Positions 52,430-59,787 of a DNA stretch of 64,000 nucleotides are shown here, one piece after another. Under the pieces are notes generated by a model. That model made no database searches. It saw only the letters and a program-made list of their open reading frames with translations, and was not told where the DNA came from. The DNA lies in contig NZ_JNIK01000002.1 in assembly GCF_000701365.1 (NCBI RefSeq), positions 186,001 through 250,000 on the forward strand. Reading direction: 5' to 3'. Source of the DNA: Blastococcus sp. URHD0036. Its GTDB lineage: Bacteria; Actinomycetota; Actinomycetes; Mycobacteriales; Geodermatophilaceae. Position numbers and translations under genes: made by a program. Position 1 is the first letter of the stretch; every line of letters starts with the position of its first letter.

Positions 52430-53751
52430 GCCTCTGCCTTTCCAGCGGCGCCCACAGCGACGACGGACGGGTCGGCCCCCGGCCGGGACCGTTCCGGCGC
52501 CGCCTCCATGACCCGGGCACCTAGCCTTCGGAGCTCGTGGAAGGACATCCCTCGGCCGACGGAGGGCTCCCGCGGGAGACCGAGCGAGCGCTCGGCGATG
52601 ACGTTCTTCACGATCTCGTCCGTGCCTCCCCCGATGGCCAGGCCCGGGGAGATGAGCAGACGTGCGGCCCACTGCTCGGCGTCCGGCTCGGCCGGGTCCC
52701 AGGCCACGGCACTCGACCCGGACAGCTGCACACCCAGCCCGGAGACCAGCTGGATGAACTGAGAGGATGCCAGCTTGTTGAGCGCCCCCTCTGGCCCGGG
52801 CGCTTCACCGGCGAGCACGGCCCGCTTGGCCCGCTCCCTCATCAGCTGGATCACCAGCTCGCCGGTCCAGGCCTCGGCGATGCGCTGCCGCCACACCGGG
52901 TCGTTCGCGAGTCCACGCTCCTGAGCCTCCATCGCGATCATCGTGGCGTTGCCCCCTCGGAGCGCCGTCGATCCACCCACCGACACCCGCTCGTTCGACA
53001 ATGTCGTGCGAGCGCACCGCCACCCGTCGCCCGGCCGGCCGATCACCTGGTCGTCGGGAACGAAGACGTCGTCGAAGAAGACCTCGTCGAACTTCGAGTG
53101 TCCGGTCATCTGACGGAGAGGACGGACGTCCAGTCCCGGGGCCCGCATGTCGACGATCAGCATGATCAGGCCCTCGTGCTTGGGGACCGATCCGTCGCTG
53201 CGAGCAAGCGCGAGGCCGAAGTCCGCCGACCGCCCACCGGAGGTCCAGACCTTCTGCCCGGTAAGCCGCCAGCCCTCCTCGACACGCTCAGCACGCGTGG
53301 CGATCGCGGCGAGGTCGGAACCCGCATCGGGCTCGGAGAACAGTTGGCACCAGAGCTCCTCCCCTCGGAGGAGTCGCGGCAGGTATCGCGCGCGCTGCTC
53401 GGGTGTGCCGTGCACCCGGATGGTGGGACCGCACATGCCGAGCCCGACATTGAGCGGGGCGGTCGGCAGCTCGTACGCGGCGGACTCCTGCGCGGCGACG
53501 ACGTCGTACTGGGGGGACAAGCCCCGTCCCCCTGCCTCCTCCGGCCAGGTGAGCCCCGCGAAGCCGGCGTCGTACAAGGCTGCCTGGTACGCCTTCGCCG
53601 CGGCGATCGTGGCCGCGTTCGTCTCCTCGACGGCTCGAACGGCTGCACCCACCGTGTCCTGAGTAGGCACCCCCGACGCCGCGAGCCAGTCGCGCAGGCG
53701 CGCTCGAAAGGCCGCGAGGTCCCCATCGGCTTGGTGATGGTCAGCCGCCAT
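52426..53751 (-). CDS. Acyl-CoA dehydrogenase (first subunit of a pair)
   Basis: A 441-residue acyl-CoA dehydrogenase. FAGLTWPEEAGGRGLSPQYD, QLFSEPDAGSDLAAIATRAER and LTGQKVWTSGGRSADFGLAL form the FAD/substrate region, and LAIGGGTDEIVKNVIAERSLGLPRE ends the C-terminal domain. ATG 53751 has GAGGAG about 9 bases upstream; upstream frame extension reads as non-coding. Translationally coupled to the second dehydrogenase, and probably one enzyme with it. The promoter region contains a perfect operator at 53785. Confidence 0.9.
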   Translation of the reverse strand: MAADHHQADGDLAAFRARLRDWLAASGVPTQDTVGAAVRAVEETNAATIAAAKAYQAALYDAGFAGLTWPEEAGGRGLSPQYDVVAAQESAAYELPTAPLNVGLGMCGPTIRVHGTPEQRARYLPRLLRGEELWCQLFSEPDAGSDLAAIATRAERVEEGWRLTGQKVWTSGGRSADFGLALARSDGSVPKHEGLIMLIVDMRAPGLDVRPLRQMTGHSKFDEVFFDDVFVPDDQVIGRPGDGWRCARTTLSNERVSVGGSTALRGGNATMIAMEAQERGLANDPVWRQRIAEAWTGELVIQLMRERAKRAVLAGEAPGPEGALNKLASSQFIQLVSGLGVQLSGSSAVAWDPAEPDAEQWAARLLISPGLAIGGGTDEIVKNVIAERSLGLPREPSVGRGMSFHELRRLGARVMEAAPERSRPGADPSVVAVGAAGKAEA

Positions 53752-53779
53752 GTCCAAGAGCTCCTCGATCGATCCCACC

Positions 53780-53793
53780 AGTGAATCCTGGAT
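53780..53793 (-). promoter_or_regulatory. Operator ATCCTGGAT with possible -10
   Basis: The perfect palindrome at 53785-53793 abuts TTCACT (53780-53785, reading leftward), a weak -10 identical to that of the ThDP gene promoter. The start would be near 53773, 22 bases before ATG 53751. TATTTT (53798-53803) is an alternative -10. Confidence 0.5.
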
Positions 53794-54007
53794 TCGAAAA
53801 TAGATGAGCTCTGGACCGGCGTCCATGGTCTGCGCAATGTGCCGTGTGCAGCTGCCGGTCGGCGAGCGGATCCGGCGCCTCACGCAGATGACCGGCGACG
53901 TGACTGGGGCCACGACTGTCGTACGGAAGGTGAACGTTCCGAGCGTCACCTGGCCGATGGCGAGACGGCACGTGACATCGACCATCAGCGCTCGTCCGGT
54001 GAAATCC

Positions 54008-54051
54008 AGAGAGCGCATGGTCGTCGAGACGTCAACGACCATGCGCTCTCT
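54008..54051. terminator. Hairpin between cupin and dehydrogenase genes
   Basis: AGAGAGCGCATGGTCGT (54008-54024) pairs perfectly over 17 bp with 54035-54051 around a 10-base loop. It ends the amidohydrolase-ferredoxin-cupin transcript, 54 bases past the cupin stop. The rest of 53794-54104 shows no gene. Confidence 0.8.
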
Positions 54052-54104
54052 TGCGACCGTTCGCGGGACGGTCGTACGACCCGGCCCGGTCCGCAGGCGT
54101 CCTG

Positions 54105-54647
54105 TCAGATCGTCGACGCGCCCTCGTTCGCGAAGAGCGGATTCGTCCCATCGGCCTTGATCCAGCGCTTCGGGTTGTCTTCCACCCACCTCGTCTCGAG
54201 CTCGCTCAGCGACCCCTGGCGGATCTCGAGGTAGGTCGCGCCTTCGGCACCTGCGCGGATCGTGTACACCTCGTGAGCCCGTGAGAAATACCCGTCACCC
54301 GGAGCGAAGCGACGCTTCCCGCGGTAGATCTCCCCCTCGAGGACGACGATGCTCTGGGGCATGTTGTGCGAGTGGCGGGGGATGGTGATGTTGGGCGCGG
54401 CCTTGATGTACAGCAGGTTGAAGGTCTCGCCCGCGACGTACTTGAATTGCGTCGCGCCGTCGAAGAACTTCTGGAGATCGACCGTCCCGATGATGGACTC
54501 CGGCCAGTACTTCCCGCCACCCTCGCCGTTCGGACCCACCACGGCGGGAACCCACTCGAGCTCGTCCAGGAAGAACAGGGAGGCACTCGCCGCGGTTTTT
54601 TCACCAAGCGCCGCGCCGAACCCCTTGGCATCCACCGTTGCAGCCAT
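54105..54647 (-). CDS. Cupin-domain protein
   Basis: A 180-residue cupin. NITIPRHSHNMPQSIVVLEGEIYRG is motif 1 (two His and the Gln/Glu position), and GDGYFSRAHEVYTIRAGAEG is motif 2 with its His. Each end carries an extension not seen in the smallest cupins. It could be a dioxygenase or an isomerase-like accessory of the pathway. ATG 54647 has GGAGG 6 bases upstream. It follows the ferredoxin gene by 77 bases and probably shares its transcript. Confidence 0.8.
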   Translation of the reverse strand: MAATVDAKGFGAALGEKTAASASLFFLDELEWVPAVVGPNGEGGGKYWPESIIGTVDLQKFFDGATQFKYVAGETFNLLYIKAAPNITIPRHSHNMPQSIVVLEGEIYRGKRRFAPGDGYFSRAHEVYTIRAGAEGATYLEIRQGSLSELETRWVEDNPKRWIKADGTNPLFANEGASTI

Positions 54648-54724
54648 CTCAGACCTCCACTCATATTTCCATGGTGCGACAGGCAACCGGCCTGTGCGCA
54701 TGTCACCGACACCCGGTCACGGGT

Positions 54725-54916
54725 TCACTCGACGGTGATGGCGCCCTCAGGGCAGCTGCGGGCCGCAGCACGCGCCGTCTCCAACTGATCGTCCGAGATG
54801 CTCGACTGGAGCACCCGCGCATAACCATCGTCATCGAGTTCTATCAGCCCGGGTGCCATGGCAGCGCACACCCCGTGCGCCTGGCAGAATTCCGAGTCGA
54901 CATTGAGCTGCGGCAC
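54725..54916 (-). CDS. [3Fe-4S]-type ferredoxin
   Basis: A 63-residue ferredoxin with the pattern Cys11-x2-His14-x2-Cys17 ... Cys55-Pro (EFCQAHGVCAAMAP and ARSCPEGAITVE). A His replaces the second cysteine, as in actinobacterial ferredoxins that pair with cytochromes P450. GTG 54916 has AAGGAG 6 bases upstream. It lies 25 bases after the amidohydrolase stop. No P450 or ferredoxin reductase is present in the window, so the partner is unknown; KorAB reduces ferredoxins but usually of a different type. Confidence 0.85.
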   Translation of the reverse strand: MPQLNVDSEFCQAHGVCAAMAPGLIELDDDGYARVLQSSISDDQLETARAAARSCPEGAITVE

Positions 54917-54941
54917 TACGTTCTCCTTGCCGGCGGGTCGT

Positions 54942-56090
54942 TCAGGCGGTCGTACGAGGGAAGTTGAACAGCTCCCGCGCGTTGGTCTCGGCGATCTTGG
55001 CGGCGTCGTCATCAGGGACATCCGCCATGGCCTTGGTAAGGAGCTTGCGACTGTCGGGCCACTGCGAGTCGTTGTGGGGGTAGTCGCCCTCCCACATCAA
55101 CTTGTCGGTACCGATGTGCTCGTAGGTGGCGAGCGCGAAGCGGTCGTCGATGAAACAGCTCCAGAAGTTGCGGTTGAACAGCTCCGTGGGCGACAGCTCG
55201 CGGTGGACGTCGACGCGCGTGCGCTCCCAGGTGTAGTCCATGCGCTCGAGGAGGTAAGGAACCCAGCCCGACCCACCTTCTGCCAGCGCAATCTTCAGGC
55301 CGGGGAACTTGAGAAGCATGCCGGAGAAGATGATCTCCGCGGCGGCGGACATCGAGTTCAGCCCGCACAGAGCGATCGAGACCGCCTCACTGGAGTCCTT
55401 CGACGGCACGACGAGTTCACCGGAGGTTCCGATGTGCATGCACAGCGGCAGCCCGGTCTCCTCAGCGGCATCCAAGAACGGCGCCCAGTGCTCGATGTTC
55501 CACCAGGACGGAAGACCCAGCGGAGCAGGGTTCTCCGTCATGGAGATCGCCTTCGCCCCCTTGGCGGCGGTGCGCCGGATCTCCTCCGCTGCAGCCTGCG
55601 GATCCCACACGGGAGTAATAACCGCGGAAATGAAGCGGTCCGGCGCCGAGCCGGTCCACTCGTCGAGAATCCAGTCGTTGTAGGCCCGGACGCATTCGAG
55701 CGCGAGGTCCCTGTCCTTGCCCTCGAGGAAGCGCGTGCCCGCGAATCGCGGGAAGGTCGGGAAGTTGAGACCGGCGTGCACCCCGTCGGTGTCCATCGCG
55801 GCAACCCGGGCCTTGACGTCATAGCACCCGGGGACCATGTCGTCGTAGTGGCGCGCGTGGAAGTCCTCGCCCGTTCCGTCGGTGCGGAAAACCCGGGTGC
55901 GGGGGCTGCCCTGGAGGTGCAGCGGGTAGAGGTCGCCCTGGTAGGACCAGGCCTGGGTGTGCCCGGGCTGATCGACGATGCGCGGGCCGGCTTCCCGCAT
56001 TGCCGCGGGAAGGCGATCCGACCACACGTTCGGAGGCTCGATGACGTGGTCGTCGACGGAGATCAGCTGGACGTCGTCAGCCAGAGGCAT
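54942..56090 (-). CDS. Amidohydrolase (PF04909 type)
   Basis: A 382-residue TIM-barrel amidohydrolase. LISVDDHVIEPPNVWSDRLP (DxH region), LCMHIGTSGE (metal His), IALAEGGSGWVPYLLERMD and WEGDYPHNDSQWPDS (Asp) are the landmarks. Related to the gene at 24719 but not identical in the metal region. ATG 56090 has GGGAG 6 bases upstream. It heads a three-gene unit with the ferredoxin and cupin, and a 17-base operator copy shared with the CoA ligase at 267-1949 lies about 50 bases upstream. Confidence 0.88.
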   Translation of the reverse strand: MPLADDVQLISVDDHVIEPPNVWSDRLPAAMREAGPRIVDQPGHTQAWSYQGDLYPLHLQGSPRTRVFRTDGTGEDFHARHYDDMVPGCYDVKARVAAMDTDGVHAGLNFPTFPRFAGTRFLEGKDRDLALECVRAYNDWILDEWTGSAPDRFISAVITPVWDPQAAAEEIRRTAAKGAKAISMTENPAPLGLPSWWNIEHWAPFLDAAEETGLPLCMHIGTSGELVVPSKDSSEAVSIALCGLNSMSAAAEIIFSGMLLKFPGLKIALAEGGSGWVPYLLERMDYTWERTRVDVHRELSPTELFNRNFWSCFIDDRFALATYEHIGTDKLMWEGDYPHNDSQWPDSRKLLTKAMADVPDDDAAKIAETNARELFNFPRTTA

Positions 56091-56138
56091 AGCAACTCCC
56101 GGGGTTCTTCGGGCCGGCACGGTCGTCGGCGGCGGTTC

Positions 56139-56156
56139 GTCCTGGATCCAGCATAC
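56139..56156. promoter_or_regulatory. Operator-like site GTCCTGGAT with CCAGCATAC
   Basis: One mismatch in the core (56139-56147). The block 56140-56156 is identical to 2184-2200, including the possible leftward -10 TATGCT. Confidence 0.5.
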
Positions 56157-56188
56157 GCGCGCCTCGATGGGGTCTACAAGCGCCGATG

Positions 56189-57661
56189 CTAGGACGGCAG
56201 GTGCAGGGACTTGATCTGCAGGTATTCCTCGAAACCGAACCGGCCGTACTCGCGGCCGATACCAGATCTCTTATAACCCCCGAAGGGCGCATACACGTTC
56301 GTGGCGGCACCGTTGACGTAGACCGCACCCGTCCGGATCCGCCGGGCGACGAGCTCGGCCCGGGCGACGTCGGCCGACCAGACACCGCCCGAGAGCCCGT
56401 ACTGGGAATCGTTGGCGATCCGGACGGCGTCCGCGTCGTCGCGGTAGGGGATGAGACAGAGGACGGGTCCGAAGATCTCCTCTTGCGCGATGCGCATCGA
56501 GTTGTCGACGCGCGTGAACACGGTGGGGCGCACGTAATAGCCGCGGTCGACCCCTTCGGGCCGGTCGGGCCCCCCGACGAGCAAGGCTGCGCCATCCTCG
56601 AGGCCGGCCCGGATCATGCCGACGACGCGGTCGCGGTGCGCGGCCGAGGCGAGTGGTCCGACCACGGTCGCCGGATCGAACGGATCACCGACCCGCATGT
56701 CTCCCACCACCGCGGAAAGGACCTCCTCGGCAAGGTCCAGCCGACTCTGCGGCACCAACATCCGGGTCAGCGCGGCGCAGATCTGGCCGCCGTTCATGAA
56801 GGCACGCTGCACCCCCTGGCTGACGGCGTCCCGGAAGGCGTCGTCGGAGAGGTCGTCCAGCAGGATGTTGGCACTCTTGCCACCGAGCTCCAGGCCAACC
56901 CGCTTGATCGTGGTGGCCGCAGACTGCATGACCTTCGTACCCGAGGCGGTGGAGCCCGTGAGGCTCACCATGTCCACGTCCGGATGGGCGGACATCGCCT
57001 GCCCGACGGTCGGGCCGATGCCCGGCACGAGATTGAACACTCCAGGCGGGAGACCGATCTCGTCGAGGACCTCCGTGAGCACGTAGGCGTCCAACGGCGC
57101 AACCTCGCTCGGCTTGGCCACGACGGTGCATCCGGCCGCCATTGCATAGGCGACCTTCTTGACCATCTGGTTGAGCGGGAAGTTCCACGGTGCGATCGCC
57201 CCGACCACCCCGACCGGTTCGCGGACGACGAGGCTGTGCTTGATCCGCTCCTCGTAGGCGAAGTCGACCGCCACCTCCGCCGCGACGCGGACGAAGTGAA
57301 CGGCCCCACCGACCTGCACGACACGGCAACCTTCGACAGGCATGCCCGTCTCCCGGGTGATGAGCGTGGTGAGCTCGTCGGCCCGCGCAGCCAGACCGTC
57401 TGCCGCCTTCGCCATCAAAGCCGCGCGCTCACCCACCGGCGTCGCCGCCCATTCGTCGAACGCGGCCCGAGCCGCCTCGACTGCGTGGTCCACATCGGTC
57501 GGATGCCCTTCGGGCGCGCAGCCCATGACCTCCTCGGTCACCGAGTCATAGACTTCGACGACACGGGCGGACGCACTCTCGACCCAACGGCCGCCGATGT
57601 AGACGTGCCGACGATCGTGTCGCCGGTCCCGCTCGGACCCGGCGCCGTGACCCTCGTCCAT
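56189..57661 (-). CDS. Aldehyde dehydrogenase
   Basis: A 490-residue aldehyde dehydrogenase. AIAPWNFPLNQMVKKVAYAM, LTGSTASGTKVM, VGLELGGKSANILL (Glu) and MNGGQICAALTRM (nucleophilic Cys), then QEEIFGPVLCLIPY and FGGYKRSGIGRE. ATG 57661 follows GGTGGAC; a longer in-frame start (GTG 57673) is possible. It oxidises an aldehyde intermediate to an acid. The operator at 57740 is 79 bases upstream and the divergent LLM operon begins at 57935. Its stop is 98 bases from the amidohydrolase start region. Confidence 0.92.
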   Translation of the reverse strand: MDEGHGAGSERDRRHDRRHVYIGGRWVESASARVVEVYDSVTEEVMGCAPEGHPTDVDHAVEAARAAFDEWAATPVGERAALMAKAADGLAARADELTTLITRETGMPVEGCRVVQVGGAVHFVRVAAEVAVDFAYEERIKHSLVVREPVGVVGAIAPWNFPLNQMVKKVAYAMAAGCTVVAKPSEVAPLDAYVLTEVLDEIGLPPGVFNLVPGIGPTVGQAMSAHPDVDMVSLTGSTASGTKVMQSAATTIKRVGLELGGKSANILLDDLSDDAFRDAVSQGVQRAFMNGGQICAALTRMLVPQSRLDLAEEVLSAVVGDMRVGDPFDPATVVGPLASAAHRDRVVGMIRAGLEDGAALLVGGPDRPEGVDRGYYVRPTVFTRVDNSMRIAQEEIFGPVLCLIPYRDDADAVRIANDSQYGLSGGVWSADVARAELVARRIRTGAVYVNGAATNVYAPFGGYKRSGIGREYGRFGFEEYLQIKSLHLPS

Positions 57662-57739
57662 GTCCACCCAGACCTTTCGACAGTGGCTGTTGCCCCGCTT
57701 CGTGGCGCCGCTTCCAAAGATGCGCCTCGCTGGCACCGT

Positions 57740-57748
57740 ATCCAGGAT
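57740..57748. promoter_or_regulatory. Palindromic operator ATCCAGGAT
   Basis: A perfect core with GT/GC flanks, upstream of the leftward aldehyde dehydrogenase. Leftward it is followed by TACGGT, a possible weak -10. Confidence 0.6.
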
Positions 57749-57823
57749 GCAAGGGGGTCGCTAGAGGTGATCAGCTCTTGATCCACCCCTGGGTGGGGTG
57801 TTAGACACCACGCGACGTTCTGC

Positions 57824-57832
57824 ATCCTGCAT
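57824..57832. promoter_or_regulatory. Operator-like site ATCCTGCAT
   Basis: One mismatch from the core, 103 bases before the LLM gene. With 57740 it gives two sites in the divergent interval, about 84 bases apart. Confidence 0.4.
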
Positions 57833-57934
57833 CCCGGTGAGTCGCGCCACGCCCAGCGCCTCCAGCACTCGTCGCGACCACGCCGGTGAGCGTGCTCCGA
57901 CGAGTTGAACAACGCCCGCTTCTGAGAGGTCTCG

Positions 57935-58912
57935 ATGTCGCACCCCTTCCGATTCGGACTCATGGCCCAGGGCGGCTCGACCGTCGCGGAGGTCACCACC
58001 CGTGCCCGCCGGGCCGAGGAACTCGGCTACTACTCGATCCTCTACAACGACCACTACCTCGGTCCCGGCGCGGCCATGACGTCGGCCAACCACTCGATCC
58101 AGGCGTCGGCAGCCATCCCCACGGCCGTGCTGGCCGCCACCGCGACCGAGCGGCTCGTGATCGGCTTCCGGGTGCTGAGCGTCGACTACCACAACCCCGT
58201 GGTGCTGGCCAAGGAGCTCGCCACCATCGACGTGTTCAGCGGCGGTCGCCTCGAGGTCGGCATGGGGGCCGGCTGGGTCGAGGCCGAGTACGCCGGCATG
58301 GGCATCCGCTACGACCGCCCGGGCATCCGCATTGCCCGCCTCGGCGAAGCCGTCGAGGTGCTGCGCGCGTGCTTCGGAGAGGGAGAGGTCGACGTCCGCG
58401 GAGAACACGTCCACGCCTCGGGATTCTCGGGAGTGCCCAAGCCGGTCGGGCGCGTCCCGATCGCCATCGGCGGCGGCGGGCCCAAGATTCTCCAGCTCGC
58501 CGCCCGCAAGGCCGACATCGTCGCCTTCAACGTGAGTAACGCGGCCGGCAAGCTGACCGCTGACGGAACCAAATCCGCTACGGCGACCGCCGTCTCCGAA
58601 AAGGTCGACATCGTGCGCCAGGCCGCCGGGGAGCGCTTCGGCGACCTGCAGTTGGAGATCGGCAACTACTTCACGTTCGTGACCGACGACGTCGCCGCCA
58701 CCGCGGCCACGCTGAGCGAGCGCACCCGCGGAGTTCTCGACATGCCCCTCGACGAGGTCCTCGAGCACCCGCACGCCCTCCTGGGCGACATCGACCAGAT
58801 CTGCGACACGCTGGAGAAGCGTCGGGAGCTGTACGGCTTCAACTACATCACCGTGCGCGAGACCGAGATCGAGACGTTCGCGCCCATCGTTGACCGGCTG
58901 GCCGGACGATGA
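57935..58912 (+). CDS. F420-dependent luciferase-like (LLM) oxidoreductase
   Basis: A 325-residue luciferase-like monooxygenase-fold protein. FRFGLMAQGGSTVAEVTTRA, LGYYSILYNDHYLGPG, VLAATATERLVIGFRVLSVDYHNPVVLAKELATID and FSGGRLEVGMGAGWVEAEYAGMGI are conserved in F420-dependent actinobacterial members, and PVGRVPIAIGGGGPKIL follows. It may oxidise or reduce an alcohol or imine-type substrate with F420; F420 rather than FMN is inferred from the subfamily. ATG 57935 has GAGAGG 6 bases upstream. It overlaps the isomerase-like gene by ATGA. Confidence 0.85.
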   Translation: MSHPFRFGLMAQGGSTVAEVTTRARRAEELGYYSILYNDHYLGPGAAMTSANHSIQASAAIPTAVLAATATERLVIGFRVLSVDYHNPVVLAKELATIDVFSGGRLEVGMGAGWVEAEYAGMGIRYDRPGIRIARLGEAVEVLRACFGEGEVDVRGEHVHASGFSGVPKPVGRVPIAIGGGGPKILQLAARKADIVAFNVSNAAGKLTADGTKSATATAVSEKVDIVRQAAGERFGDLQLEIGNYFTFVTDDVAATAATLSERTRGVLDMPLDEVLEHPHALLGDIDQICDTLEKRRELYGFNYITVRETEIETFAPIVDRLAGR

Positions 58913-59787
58913 GCCGCCTCGGCGACGGCGGCACCCTCCTGTGCCACCACACGATCTCCGGCTCCCCTGTCACCGACAGCGCCCGTCACCCGCTGGAGGA
59001 CCGGGCGGCCGCCGCGGCCGCCGCGGGCTTCACCGGCATCGGGCTGACGATCGCCGAGTACGACCACCTCGTCGCGACCGGGCACCGCGACCCGGACCTG
59101 CGCGCGGTCCTGGACGCCCACGGCGTCTCCGTTCCCGAGATCGAGTTCCTCAACGGCTGGTGGGCAGACGGCGAGCGCCTCGAGGCGGACCGGGCGAGCG
59201 AAGAGCGGTTGTACGCGATCGCCGAGGTCTTCGGAGCCCGCCATCTCAACATCGGGGCGAGCGCGCCGGTCGACGCCGCTCCCCCGTTGGACCTCATCAT
59301 CGAGCGGTTCGCCGGGGTCTGTGACCGCGCCGCTGAACACGGGCTGCTCGTCGGGCTGGAGTACATGCCGTTCTTCGCATTGTCCGACGTCGGGAAGGCC
59401 TGGGAGGTCGTGCGTGCCGCGGACCGGCCGAACGGCGGCCTCGTCACCGACGCGTGGCACCACCTGCACGGCACCGACGGCCCGGAGACGCTGCGCCAGG
59501 TCCCTGCGGACCGGATCGTCGCCGTCCAGCTGTCGGACGCCGTTCCGGACTTGTCGGCGCCGCTCATCCCGCAGTCGATCAACAACCGTCTGTGGCCCGG
59601 TGACGGCGCGCTGGACGTGGCCGGATTCGTCGCGGTGCTCGAGGACATGGGTGTGACCGCCCCGGTCGGTCTCGAGGTCCTGTCGACCCGTATTCGGGGT
59701 CTGCCTGCAGCGCAGATCGCCGAGGAGGGCGCAGCCAGCCTCGAGCGTGTGCTGTCCGCGGCGAGGGCGTTGCCGAGCGCATCATGA
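58909..59787 (+). CDS. Sugar-phosphate isomerase/epimerase-type TIM-barrel protein
   Basis: A 292-residue xylose-isomerase-like TIM barrel. GFTGIGLTIAEYDHLV opens the barrel, and metal-binding positions are suggested by VGLEYMPF (Glu), LVTDAWHHLHG (Asp/His), IVAVQLSDA and VGLEVLS (Glu). Such proteins act on keto-acids, sugars or cyclitols. ATG 58909 overlaps the LLM stop by ATGA and its own stop overlaps the next ATG, so this operon is tightly coupled. Confidence 0.82.
   Translation: MSRLGDGGTLLCHHTISGSPVTDSARHPLEDRAAAAAAAGFTGIGLTIAEYDHLVATGHRDPDLRAVLDAHGVSVPEIEFLNGWWADGERLEADRASEERLYAIAEVFGARHLNIGASAPVDAAPPLDLIIERFAGVCDRAAEHGLLVGLEYMPFFALSDVGKAWEVVRAADRPNGGLVTDAWHHLHGTDGPETLRQVPADRIVAVQLSDAVPDLSAPLIPQSINNRLWPGDGALDVAGFVAVLEDMGVTAPVGLEVLSTRIRGLPAAQIAEEGAASLERVLSAARALPSAS

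Noticed and set aside
56186-57781. 531-codon + strand frame opposite the aldehyde dehydrogenase
   Set aside because: Antisense to an intact aldehyde dehydrogenase with all catalytic residues; no ribosome site or domain.
2183-57832. The recurring palindrome read as a KstR/KstR2 cholesterol-regulon site
   Set aside because: KstR-type sites have AAC...GTT-like arms and KstR2 sites CAAG...CTTG arms. ATCCWGGAT matches neither, so the regulator is different.
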